Position numbers and translations under genes: made by a program | Assembly: GCA_947579665.1 (NCBI GenBank) | Contig: OX388347.1 | Span: 24,420,562 to 24,484,561, forward strand | From: Sympetrum striolatum | Taxonomy: Eukaryota > Arthropoda > Insecta > Odonata > Libellulidae | Length of the DNA: 64,000 nt | Direction of reading: 5' to 3' | Notes under the pieces: generated by a model | Databases searched by the model: none | Told to the model about the DNA's origin: nothing | Seen by the model: the letters and a program-made list of their open reading frames with translations, nothing else | In this document: positions 36,551 to 47,870 of the stretch, in pieces | How the letters are laid out: the number at the start of each line of letters is the position of its first letter | Numbering within the stretch: position 1 is the stretch's first letter

Positions 36551-37400
36551 TGAAGAAGTTCCATAGAATTACACCACGAACCGTCTCATTTAAAGGAAAC
36601 TTTTATCATAAACGTACGTGGTATATTTATTGTTATGATGCTTTGACCACATTCGATAATATTTCAAAACCACTTATCATGATGGCAATATTAATTCTCA
36701 TGGGGTTTATTTACTACGAAGGCTACGTCCTGGTATCACGCCACAATCTCTTAAAGTATAACGACCCCAAAATTTTGGCCATGTATTTTTACCCCATCCC
36801 GTTTCCCCTCCATGACTCAAAACCCTTCTACTTCCGAATCCCCTCGTTTCGAATCATCATCACAGAAAAGATCCGCCCCTTTCCTCGATTCGCCCACTCA
36901 TCTATTCCCTCCATTAAGGATGGCAGAGGTGCTTTTCTTTTTCCTCAGGGATTCGCTCCCTCCTTACCGATTTTTCCAATCCCCCTTCTTTCCTTACCAA
37001 CTTATTCTTCATCGCCCTTTTCTCCCACGCACTCGTTAGAGTTCCATATTCCCCTCTATTCATCCCTCCCCCAATTCATCTTCTTTTCATCCCCGCATCC
37101 ATCTCTCGGCCTCGTGCTTCATCTCGTTTCTCTCTTATCTTTCCTTCTCAACCCCTTTTCTTATGTTTTCTTTGCTCGAGAATATTTTCCTGTTTTGGTC
37201 TCGCGATCTGCGCGTCTTTTACTCCAATGGCACCGTTTGCTTTGATCTTTCATCTTCTCTCCATAAAAGACTTATTTTTAAAACGGTCTCCATCTTTTTC
37301 TCGCAGTGGAGCATTAATTCAAAATTTTACCTTTGAAATTCTGTACTTATGTAAATGTACGACGTTAGGAATAATTTTAATATTTTCTTTACCTAAAATT
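36551..37400. repeat. AT-rich lead-in and pyrimidine-rich island
   Basis: C+T-rich from about 36780 to 37290. The longest open frame in the window (36493-37245, 250 codons) crosses this tract, but it starts at a GTG inside the Penelope-like element and reads as Pro/Ser/Leu/Phe-rich low complexity, so it is not a gene. Confidence 0.7.
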
Positions 37401-38200
37401 GTGATATGAGTTTAAAAGAGAATTATTTATCATGTAGGCTTTTATATAGACTAAAAAATGACCAAAGCATGAAAAAGTGTAGAAAGTATTAAAACTCACC
37501 ATGTTAGATTAAATAAATATCCAATTAGTAATTAGTATCCATATTTATAACGATATTCCACTTTTATCGAATAAAAGGTGATACGTCTTATAAATTGTTG
37601 TATTCCCTGTCAATTTTATGAAACTGTTCTCTTCACCAGAACCTTTTCGTGAATGTCTGTTGCAGAACTTGAATCATATAATATGAATATTTTGAAAGAA
37701 TGAAAAATCGTTTCTGAGTAACGTAATAACATTTCAAAAAGATTGAGAATTGAGGTAAGAAAAGAACTTATCACTCCGCATTTTCCTCCGAGTTATATCG
37801 TGAGAACCATATTCGAAACTTGCAAAATAATGTGAAGAGTATGACTCAAAATGTAGCGGTGGATATCTGAATTTATTGAATCGAAGGATTACTTTTTATT
37901 TATACTAAGAATTCAGTAATATCCTCATGCAATTCAGTTTTAGATATCTGTACTCATGTTTTTTTAACATATCAAACGGTAGAGATCTTTGGCTAATTTT
38001 TAAAATGTTTTCTCAGAGTATATAAAATCAATTTTAATATCCAGAAATAAGATTAATTTTCCTGGTAATTATGATATGATTATGCTCTACTAATAAATAT
38101 GAGTACATAATGCAAAAAATCAAGTCATTGTGAGAGAAAAGTCAAAATCCCTACATTACGATATTTTGTGAAGTAATTCTTCGAAGTTTTTGCTGTACAT
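37401..38200. other. AT-rich non-coding stretch
   Basis: No feature was recognised. Confidence 0.6.
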
Positions 38201-38770
38201 TTACGTTTCTCCTTTGGCTCTTTTCCTTCTGAGGCATTTTCTCTCTATTCAAGTTTTTCCCAGTGAGAAACATACACATCTCCCTCGCATATCTGACTTC
38301 TTTTCCTGAGAAAACCCATTCCGCTATAATTAGGATATTCATTTAATCTCTCTTCTTCTATCTCTCTCATAGATCTCTCTTTGGAAGCTTCCTTGGCCCT
38401 AGAAAACAATTTTCGAATGTTTTATGTTTCCGTCTGAACGTATTATACATTTCGGGAATCACGAAGAGCCACGATTCACGCTCCAATGCCCCCGCTTCTC
38501 ATTTGTTTCTGCCTTTTGTTTGAGGCATTTGTCGAAAAAAGTTTTAATAAACGAGAAAAGGATGAAGCTGCTGCTGGAAGGCGATTCGTCTGTTTGGAAG
38601 GCAGGAAGCGCTTCTCTCCAATTTTAAGCCTTTCGGAAACGGAACAGGTCAAAAAGTCTTATTTCACGACCAAATGATGCATTAATTAGACGGAAAAACA
38701 CGGAAAGAGATTCTCATCTCCCGCGATTCTTAAGATCGATCGCCTATTCCAACTCAAGGCACGATTTTTA
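38201..38770. other. Mild pyrimidine-rich and mixed block
   Basis: C+T-rich at 38200-38400, then mixed CpG-containing sequence to 38770. Frames of 63-67 codons show no domain. Confidence 0.5.
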
Positions 38771-38793
38771 TCTCATCCGAGCTCATATTTTTG

Positions 38794-38855
38794 GGTCGTT
38801 ACGTAGCGCTACTCCTTAATATAAGGTCGTTATGCGTAGCACTATTTAGAGGCAT
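38794..38855. repeat. Imperfect 31-bp tandem duplication
   Basis: GGTCGTTACGTAGCGCTACT (from 38794) and GGTCGTTATGCGTAGCACTA (from 38825) are offset by 31 bases and share most positions, with an ATAA junction between. The word TGCGTAGCACT recurs at about 42168-42178 next to a shared transposon-like motif, so both may derive from one repeat family. Confidence 0.55.
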
Positions 38856-39784
38856 TCATACGTATCAGTCATGCTGTTCTCATTTGGAATAAGAACTTTA
38901 TTTACTTCATGATTCAAAAGCACTCATTCGTACTTTACCGACTCCGTTTAAATATTTCATTTCTGACACATCCATAAATCTTTTCATACATATCTTTATC
39001 TATCGCATAAGTGTATTTTACAAAAGGTATTTCAGTATTTGCAAACCTGAATAATACATACATTCCCCTCATGCAATTTTAGCGATTATACTTTCATTCG
39101 TCCCATAGTTACGTTAAAACCAAGCTAAAATATCCATTTCAAATTGGACGTTCTTGCTCTTAACAGATAAAATTCTTAGTAGTCTCTACAATATCTTTTG
39201 CTATGTCACATATACATCTATAATAATTTACTCCACTTGCATTTAGTTCACTCATGGGCTTGACTTTACTTTAATGTCAATCCTAACCTAATGAAAACAA
39301 TTTCGTAATTATAGAGTTACTCTTCTATGAAATTCTGCCCTGATTCAATTTTGATGAGATTCATGAGTTTTTGTAAATTCTGGACTTATCGTTTGATATA
39401 GTCCAATGAAATGATCCTATTGTTTCAACTGTTACTAACATATTCAGTACTGGTTCCCGTCGAAGAAGTTCTAATACCAAATACGAAACACCAAGGATAT
39501 ACAGTGCATTCAACTAAATGAGCCAAAAGAATCGATTTATCTGTAGCGAGCGAGAGCCTTAAGGCGAAACAGTGCTTGTAAATGTGGTGGAGATATTTTG
39601 AGACGAGCAATTTTGAGTAAAACCTTGCTAAATTTTATTTTGATTGAGGATACAAGATTAGTTTTTAGATGATTTTTGGAAGATTCATCGTCGATATTTG
39701 AGATAAAAAGAAATAGACGTATACATTGTATATAAGTTTCAATTATTTGGAGAGAGCGCTTTAAAGTATATATTCAATTGCTTA
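38856..39784. other. AT-rich non-coding stretch
   Basis: No feature was recognised. Confidence 0.6.
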
Positions 39785-39785
39785 T

Positions 39786-39965
39786 ACCGGCCGTGGTGAC
39801 GGAGTGGTTAACTTGCTAGCGTGTTAACGCCCCAACCTCACGGTCCCGGGTTCGAATCCCGACTAATCGGATTTTTCCGGTTAGGGAAAGGTTGTCTGTG
39901 TATTTTGTGTGTGTGTGATATTAATAAAATAAAATGCAAAAAATGGAATAAAATTAAGAAAAGGG
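39786..39965 (+). mobile_element. Best-preserved tRNA-derived SINE in the window
   Basis: GTGACGGAGTGGTTAAC (39796-39812) matches a pol III A box and GGTTCGAATCC (39849-39859) is a perfect B box whose stem CGGG/CCCG closes exactly as in a T-arm. After the head comes CGGATTTTTCCGGTTAGGG (39868 onward), shared with the SINE at 8.7 kb, then a GT run (39905-39917) and an A-rich tail (AATAAAATAAAATGCAAAAA, about 39922-39941). The acceptor stem does not pair, arguing against a functional tRNA gene. The family appears to have been active in this genome. Confidence 0.8.
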
Positions 39966-40380
39966 GTTAATTGGAGGAATAGCCTACCTAGGCTAAAATT
40001 CGCCCAAAAAATAAGACGGGAAATTATTATTATTATAAAACTTTGATGATTATACATACCAATTTTATTTTTACTGTACGTAGGTAAATAGTGCAATCAA
40101 TCAATATTTTTTTACTAAATATTTAATGAACTGTATGTTAATTAATCGTCGTAGAAGTATCCTTGCCTATGCGTATCATACACATCATCGTCGTCATCAC
40201 TACACGGCATCAATCTGATATTAAATCTCCCTAATTAACTCCCTTACACCCTTCATCGACCTCCCTTGTTACCGAGAGACTTCATCGAATCCTCCATTCT
40301 AATTCATTTCCTGCATTACGTTCGAGCACACTCTCCGATAACAAGCAACGGATAGAAAATTCGATCCTCGGGAAAAACGC
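39966..40380. other. AT-rich stretch with short (ATT) microsatellite
   Basis: A run of ATT units lies at about 40023-40036. Past 40180 the sequence becomes more C+T-rich and leads into the next island. No gene was found. Confidence 0.6.
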
Positions 40381-41050
40381 CGTATTTCCCCTCCGCGGAT
40401 ATCTGCACGTCTTCAAGAGTGGCTTTCAGCGTGCGTAATGCAGGATCAACCGTTCCCATGGCGGACGGGCACTCGTTTCCAAGGCGTCCCTGGGTTCCTT
40501 ATACCCCCACTATCTCGAACCAACTTTATCTTCCCTACCCGCAGTTTTTATTGACCGTCATTCGTCTTCCTCACGCCACCCCTCCCCCTGCCCGTCTTAT
40601 TTGCATCCCTCCCCCACCCCCTCCGCACAGCCGTCTCGGCCCCCCCGAATTCCCACTGCTACTTCCCCATCTCTTTCCTTCGTCTTTCTGTTTGCGCCTG
40701 CTCCGAGTGGCCGAGGGGGTGGAAGGGGGAGCGCCAAGGAGGAAAAGAATGAGGGGGAAAGATGACTGCGTCTGATCCCCCCCTCCCGCCCCCTCCTTCC
40801 CAGTCGCTACGTTTTTTTCCTTCCCATAATTCCTTTCGCCATCGGCTTCCTTGTGCGAGGGGAGAAGCGATGGGGGTGGGGGTGGAACTGATGAGAAATT
40901 TAGGGCGCAGGCGTAGACTAAGAACTCGTTCGGCCATACTTTTCTCTCCGTGTCTTACTCCCTTCCACCGCTATCCCCTATTCTTTCCCCCAACAGTCAC
41001 CGCCACCTAAGTCTCCGCGCTATCTTCCGTCTTCTTTCATGGGATGTGGT
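40381..41050. promoter_or_regulatory. GC-rich, CpG-containing island
   Basis: C-rich plus strand at 40540-40660 (several C runs of four to seven), purine-rich at 40710-40765 and 40855-40890 (TGGGGGTGGGGGTGG at 40871-40885). An ATG in good context (CCCATGG) at 40458 opens a 105-codon frame to 40775 beginning MADGHSFPRRPWVPY, but the rest is Pro/Leu/Arg-rich and matches the local skew. It is either a promoter-like island or low-complexity DNA; no gene is called. Confidence 0.35.
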
Positions 41051-42130
41051 CAGGTAGCGAAGCGGACACCGATCGTATTCTGTCTTCTCCGTCCTGTTTC
41101 ATTGCAACATCGAAATCGGGACAATTACCCACATTAAAAATTGCAATCCACAGCGTATGCGCAAAAGATGGTCAAGTTATCCAGTCAGTTTTTTTAAGGC
41201 TTACTTCAAAGGGTCGTCATTTACGTGGATGCTACATCTTCATGGACAAAATCCATGTTTGGCTCAAACCTTTAATTGGCTGAAACCTAATTATATACAA
41301 ATAATGACAGAAAAATGCAAGACAAATGGTGATTTATTGATGTTAAGAAAGTTTCCATTATGTTTAAAAAAATAATCAGTATGTAAAAAATAGAAATTCG
41401 AAAAAAAAGGAAAGGACAAATGGGTTAAATGAGTTTGGCACGTATTGTGGCAAAGGCAAAACTTCAGAAAATAATAACAACATATGGCTACACGTTGCAG
41501 GTCTATGTAACCAAAATTTGTATTCAGTACTTCCTACCATCCCTGAATTTGCAAATAGAAAAGTGTGTCAAAACTTCGGCAGCCAGACAGTGAAGGTCAA
41601 ATTGTGTATGTGTAGATATACATATTTATACTATTCTTGGCTGCAATTAAAGCACAAAAATGAAGAGTCGGCTTTAAATTGGAGGTATGGAAAATATTTT
41701 GGATTTTCTGGCCACAAATTAGGGGAACGATTTTAACTGAAATCGAATATTAATTGGGTAAATGCGATATTACATACATGATTGTTATATTGAAAATATT
41801 GGCACATTGCGCATACACTAAAACTTTTAAGTGGCAAAGAAATAGAAATAAATTCTTGGCCTTTCTAATGAAATACTCCGGAAATATTTCGTCCATAAAT
41901 TAAATCCTCTCGTAATGACTCGCAATCACAGGTATCAAGTACCCACGTTTTTGGCAAACCCAAGGACTAGATACACGCTATAGTCACATTGTAGTAGCTG
42001 TCTTATTTTATTGCAATTCAGATGACCTTGAAAGCCTCTAAAAATAACTTAAAAATCTGAAAACAAGTTGTTCTGCAAGGATATTGAAGTTTGTCGAGTT
42101 CCTAAGTTTGATAAACATTTTAAACCCTGC
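41051..42130. other. AT-rich stretch
   Basis: Frames of 72-79 codons (41044-41283, 41157-41375, 41518-41736) have no recognised domain. Composition is mixed near 41050-41280, then AT-rich. Confidence 0.55.
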
Positions 42131-42136
42131 AATCCT

Positions 42137-42180
42137 CCAGTGGCGCGTAGCAGGGGACAACACTCATTGCGTAGCACTGT
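42137..42180. repeat. Copy of a dispersed repeat motif (also at 50.53 kb)
   Basis: CCAGTGGCGCGTAGCAGGGG (42137-42156) matches 50529-50548 at 17 of 20 positions. A second word nearby, TGCGTAGCACT, recurs at 38833. These look like fragments of one dispersed element, perhaps a DNA transposon terminus. The family is not identified. Confidence 0.45.
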
Positions 42181-43760
42181 GAATTATATACAATGATATA
42201 TTAAAATGAAACCGTACTTCCAATATCATTGACTTTTGGCTTTAAGTGACCCATTTGTGGATGTAACTAAAAATTTGAAATTAATCTTCCATTTTTGACT
42301 TGTGAAACTATTAATATCATGGCATTGGTTAAGTAATGTGTTATGAGCAGATCTTAGCACACTTTATAACCACCCAGAAATAAAGATTTACGCTTCGATC
42401 ATTTTCAGTTTGGATCATTTTAGAACACATATAAGGGCGCTTGAGCCAATGGCGTTCAATATTCGACCAACCGCTGTAAAACGGGAATAATAGCTGCTTT
42501 TACTCTCCCGTTGGAGTAACCATTTCAGCGTGGAAACTGGGATTGGGAGAATATTTAACTGTGTTTTTATATCTTTTTTGTGACCCAGAAGAGTTTGCAG
42601 TGCGGGGCCGTAATGGCTAAAACCTTAACATGCATTGGGCACATTCCACTGCTTTTAAGAGCTCTCCTGGATTTTTCATTCTGCAAATCGGAAACTTCCA
42701 TTTATGGGCTCGGAATTTTCTTCCTTTAAATTTCTAAACTCTTTTCTCATTAGAGTAAAATTCTGTTTTACGGGCGCTTGAAGATGAAGTTCGGGTCATT
42801 CCATTTGGATAAGCAGTTGCGCCGAAAACAAAATCAATTACGAATAGAATGTTGTTTTTTTTACCGACAACTAGGTATAAGTAAGGTAAATGAATCAACT
42901 GGCGTATAAATGTTCTCTCTCAACCTCATTTGATTTTTTAACCTAATAAGGTAACAAAAGTTAGGAGGTATGTTAATAAGTTGCGCTTTTTCCGTATGAA
43001 ATGATTCAAATTTGGACTTTTGGTTGAAATATAAGTTCTTCTTAATTGAGTATCTATTCTTTGGAATGATGTTTACCGTTGATAATCATTCTTACTCGAC
43101 CTAGGATAACGCAAATAAATCATCGGAATGACTTTACATTGGTCATCTTGTGCTTTAGTTCTTTAAAGATTGTTTACGAATATATTCGAATGCTAAAATT
43201 GATGGGTAAGTGGTTGAATACGTATATTAACGATGACGTTATAATTATTATATTTATTCCTTTACAAATTTAACTGCAATGAAATGAATTAATAAAAACT
43301 TTAATATACATCTTTAAAGGATAGATAATATAATCGTAATTATATGAACCATTGTTTTGCCGTTTTATTGACATTGAAAGTGCCATAATTAATTTCTGAA
43401 AAATATTAATGCACGTTTTAGAGATGCATAGATGTTATGCTTTACCATATTTATAGTAATACATTCAATATAATGGTTATATACTTATTTACGGTAAAGA
43501 TACTATCAAATCAAGTTAACATTTTATTTTTACATGAAATCCTTAAATATCTCAATATATGAAAAATGGACTCGCACGACTTTCAATAGTAACCTCTCAT
43601 ATATATGGGAAAAAGTGATATAGTTAATTAGATGCAATTGTGATAAAAGTGAGAAAAAACCGTACTGTATGTATGTGCACGAACAGGAGCAATGGTCAAA
43701 ATACAAGACGATCGCGTTACGACGTGATGTCGTAAGATTTTTCGTGGTCTGAGGAAACAT
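42181..43760. other. AT-rich non-coding stretch
   Basis: No feature was recognised. Confidence 0.6.
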
Positions 43761-44340
43761 GGCCACCGTTTCGCTCCTTGAATCCACCAGTTTCTTCTCC
43801 ATATTTTCATTTCGGGCTCCTTATCGATTTTTCTCCTCCCTCTTTTCTTTTTCCTAATTTTCTTTCCTCCCCTCAAAACGCACCCTCCTGCGTACCCCTC
43901 CTTCGCTTCTATTTTTCATCCTCTCTAATATCTCTCGATATTTCTCTTTTCTATCGCCAGAGAGCAGCTCCGTCTCCTTAAAATGCCTCCCCTCAGTATC
44001 CTCTTACCTATTTAATCCTCTCGTTTTTTATACGGCTCCAAAAACCCTCTTTGCCCCTGTTTCCCCTTCTTTCTCCGCTACTCCATTACGCTCCATTTTC
44101 CTTTTCGCAGCGTCCCCAAAGACGACAACTGCCTCTCGTTTTATTTTTAAGGTTCTCCCATAAAACGCCTTCTTCTTTTCAAGACATTTACGAGTTGCGA
44201 CACAACTGGGATCGCGTACAAAGGTTTATAAAAGTGGGCGGAAATTATTTTTGCGCTCCGCGATCTCAAATGCTTATCTTTGAGAATGTTTTAGCGTAGG
44301 CTTTTTATCTCTCTAGCGCATGCGCTGTTGCCGGGGATTA
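43761..44340. repeat. Pyrimidine-rich island with TATA-like word at its end
   Basis: C+T-rich from 43795 to 44150. TATAAAAG occurs at 44227-44234, followed by GTGGGCGG. No initiator-like word lies at the usual spacing, and the frames here (67-82 codons) are low complexity. Confidence 0.55.
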
Positions 44341-45560
44341 AAATGCCGTATTTTCTTCATCGGCATTCCTTTCCTCGTTCTTATATTTCAAATTTTTGTT
44401 TTAGAGTATGGATATGCGTCTTAGCGTAATTCTGGTAATAACACGTAACCAAAATTTAGGGTGGGCTTCGAAATTAATAATTTCTTCAATGGGTTTTGCA
44501 GTTAGCTACGACGAAATAAAATCAACCGCTTGACTTAGGTTTGCCAACCAAACTAGAGGAAATTGCTAATACTTGTTTGTAAGCGTTAATATTTATCGAA
44601 TTATGAAAATATATGTTTTCGAGGCTGCTTGCCTTATTACGAATTTTAATTATTGACATTTCTTGTAACTGCACATCATTATATACGTATACTAGGCCTC
44701 TGATACCGTCGTTAACCAAGTATCAATGGAAATTTATTCGATTTTTTAAGCTAAATTTAATATAAAATGATAAAAATTTTGAGAATCAGACCACTAAGAT
44801 AATTGTTTCTTTAATATGGGAAAATCTAGAACCAAAATCCCACTTATGCATATTTATAATTAATCATCATTGAACGTAAACTCTACTATGTGATGTTTTA
44901 TTTATTATAATTTTTCTTCCGCCGTGGCTGTAAAATTATTGAAGCTATTGAAATAGAAAGACAGTATCTCATCAGACACACTTATCCCTATCGCTTGTGT
45001 CAACCTCACTCCTCATCTTGCTCAGTAAGCCTCATCCTCTTCCCACACATTTTGGAAGACACTGACGAAGGGGTTGTAAATCCAACGGCCCATTATGCTT
45101 ATGACTTCACAGGCACACTTCAGCTTATTGCAAGTGTTCTTAGACTTTCCTCTTATTCTGATAATCAAGGGCACCCACAATGATCTGAACGTTTACAAGG
45201 GGTAAGTATACTCTCTTCAGAACAATGGATAATGGCTGTCAAGGTTTCGTGGCAGTTTCAGTTCTGCATATTTATGTTGGTGTCCCTGTTACAACCTTTT
45301 TTAGAAATCTCTCCGTAACAGATCTACCAACAGAAAATGAGATGAATGGTTTTAGTACTTTACGTCTCAGTCCCCTTCGCGTAATACATTTAACATTCGC
45401 GATGAAAACCCGAACGCCATTAAAATTTATTAATTACAATAATTATCTTAGCATAGAATTTCCCCTTTCGTTAATAAGATTCAGCCCCAACTCCCTCGCG
45501 CGTTTTAATTGAACGATTTTACGAATTCCGCATGTCATTTACTTCGCCTTTCCAATATTT
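44341..45560. other. AT-rich stretch with a C-richer block
   Basis: 44970-45200 is C-richer and not simple in sequence. GGGGTAAGTAT at about 45199-45208 is a good splice-donor-like word, but no matching coding exon precedes it. Otherwise nothing is recognised. Confidence 0.4.
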
Positions 45561-46000
45561 CTTTTAATTTAACCTCCTTTGGACCTCTCAAACTCCAGCC
45601 CTTCCACTCAAACCCTTACAATCCTCCATACGATCAATCTTGTTTTATTCTCCTTTCTCCTCTCTGAAATGCCGCCATTACCACTCCTTTCTTCATGCAA
45701 ACCAATGAGTTCCCTTCACTTCTCTCTCTCGAGACGTTTTTTCCCCTTTTCTCCCCTTTCTAGTTACCATCACGTCTTACGAATCTCCCCCCCTTTTTGG
45801 AGCTCTAGAAAACTCATCTCGGAAGTTAAAGGAATTATTTCGCATCGCTATAATGAATGGCGTTTGGGAACTGAAGAATGGCGAAAAAAGCAAGGAGAAG
45901 TCACGCCGTGAATCCTTCCGTGATGTTGCAAAAACCGAATTTATCCCCATGTTTTGGCATGGTTGGAGCACGGCGGGCATTCACGCTGATATATGTGCAA
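45561..46000 (-). promoter_or_regulatory. Pyrimidine-rich island with YY1/Pho-type box
   Basis: GCCGCCATTA at 45671-45680 lies inside a C+T-rich run (45575-45795). Frames of 67-110 codons are low complexity. Motif similarity is seen; function is inferred. Confidence 0.3.
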
Positions 46001-46960
46001 ATGTTTCATGATTGACTTTATTTTAAGTTGACGAGCAATATTTGTAATATCTTGTTTTGAAATTCATTCATACGTAGAAATAAAATACGAATTAACGTCG
46101 TGATATTAAAATAGCTAAATAACTTAAATGAACATTTCGATAAATATATTATGTATCCTGAAAACAAGCAACTCTATATGATTGAATCAATGACATTAGT
46201 TTGAACAACATGATCGTTTAAGATAGATATATTAATTTTTAACGAGATCATAGAAGTGCACACTGTCTATTTAAATATGGTATATCCCTATAAGAACACT
46301 TATATTGATGTATGTAGTACATCTAGAAGCTTTTGCATGGTACCAAGGAGTGAGCGACATAAATTTTCCTCTACGCAGATGTCAGCATATATAGTAAACT
46401 AAATAGAGGAAATATGTTGATAGTGGTTAACGAAATGCAGATTAATCTATTCTAGTCTACTTTGAAGAAGTATTATAAGAAAGCAGCAACTGATAATCAT
46501 TATTCTATACATAAAGACAATTATTTTATGCTCTTCATTTTCGGATTAGTAACAATGAATAAACATCCTTTCATAAGGACGAGATTGAGACTTAAGATTG
46601 CCGCCTTGCATCTAACCCTATGCCATTGAATATTTTAATTAGGGGTAATTAGGAATAGGTAAAAAAGGCAAAAATAAAAAGTAATTATTTTTTTATGTTA
46701 GGAAAGGCAAAAAAGAGGGAAATATTGTTTGGTTTACCAAAAAAACCTGAACCAGCAGTAAGGAATACAAATAAAACTCTGCAAAAAACGGCAGCGGTAA
46801 GGCAGGCGTATTCTGCATCATAACATTTTTTCTCTGAAAAGGTAGACATTTGTCAATTACTTTTATGTAGTATTTATTGTATAAGACATTATCCCGAGCA
46901 CTGTTAAAAACTCATCTCGCTCGAATAAACCTCTCACGTTTCTAAGCAACGCTCGACTAG
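46001..46960. other. AT-rich non-coding stretch
   Basis: No gene was found. A purine-rich AAAAAGGCAAAAA-type segment occurs around 46660-46760. Confidence 0.6.
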
Positions 46961-47870
46961 CGTCTTCGCATCCCTTTCTTCATGCTCCAGATCCATCTTT
47001 CTCTCTTTTTCTCCATCGATCCCTGCCCCTGGCGCGATAGCTCCGCGCCGCGAGATAAATCAAAGTCGAAATCCGACAGATATTAGACTGCTAAATTGCG
47101 ATACAGTCTCCTTCTATCTCTTCTTATTCTTCTCCTGTCCTACGTCGCATTTTGCGTACCCCCACCCCCCTTTCCCATCTCCCCTCCCACGGATTCCTCC
47201 TTCCCGCAAAACAAGAACCTTTTCTCCCATCCTGGTCCAACTCACTCCTTCCCTTTTAAAAGATCTCCCCCACAAAATGGAGGGCAAGCCTCCCCCACCC
47301 CCTCCCCGTCTCCTTTCGCCGCCTCCCCCCACTCCCCTCTCCAATAACCCCTCTGAATCCCTCGCTCGCTCTCCGGAATGGGCAATATCTCCAAATGAAG
47401 GCTCCGGAGAAATTGAATATTTCGCATTAAGCCTCCGCGAAGCACTCGGAAAAAACGATGGTTTGGTACAGCGGGGGAGGAAAGAAGGAGGCAGATGTGG
47501 GAGAGTGCTCGTAATAATGGGAAAGAATGCCAAAATGGATGCGATGCTAGAATCTGCGTCACTCCCTTGAATTATCTCGCCATCTATTATTTCGTCTTAA
47601 GGAAAGCTCTTTCCCGTTTCTTCGTCTAATTTCCCCACTTCGGCTACTTTTCCTTCGGTTAATCTTTTTCATGTGCGCACTTTGTTTTCGCTTTCTCTTC
47701 TTCGCCTCCTCCAGAATTCTCCTCGTTCCCCTTTCTCTCGACACAATAAACCTTCGTATCACCGGATTGGATATTTCCTCCTCGCCGTCATCAGCCGTCA
47801 CCATAACTTCCAAATATCAACTTAATATCCCGGGAATGAATTTACCATCTTGATAAACCCATACGAGAGA
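46961..47870 (-). repeat. C-run-rich polypyrimidine island (G-quadruplex potential on the minus strand)
   Basis: C runs at 47159-47190 and 47292-47347 (CCCCC, CCCCC, CCCC, CCCCCC, CCCC) give several possible G-quadruplexes on the minus strand. A short purine block (47470-47550) and another C+T block (47590-47810) follow. Frames of 83-139 codons on both strands are Gly/Arg or Pro/Ser low complexity. Confidence 0.6.

Noticed and set aside
36493..37245. Longest open frame in the window, 250 codons, plus strand
   Set aside because: It begins at a GTG inside the Penelope-like repeat and most of it lies in a C+T-rich tract, giving Ser/Pro/Leu/Phe low complexity. No domain or start context supports it.
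39786..39870. Functional tRNA gene
   Set aside because: A and B boxes and the T-arm are good, but the acceptor stem does not pair, and the sequence continues into a SINE body with an A-rich tail.
46320..46410. Possible reverse-transcriptase catalytic YAD motif (CTCTACGCAGATG)
   Set aside because: Surrounding translation shows no other RT motif in any frame.
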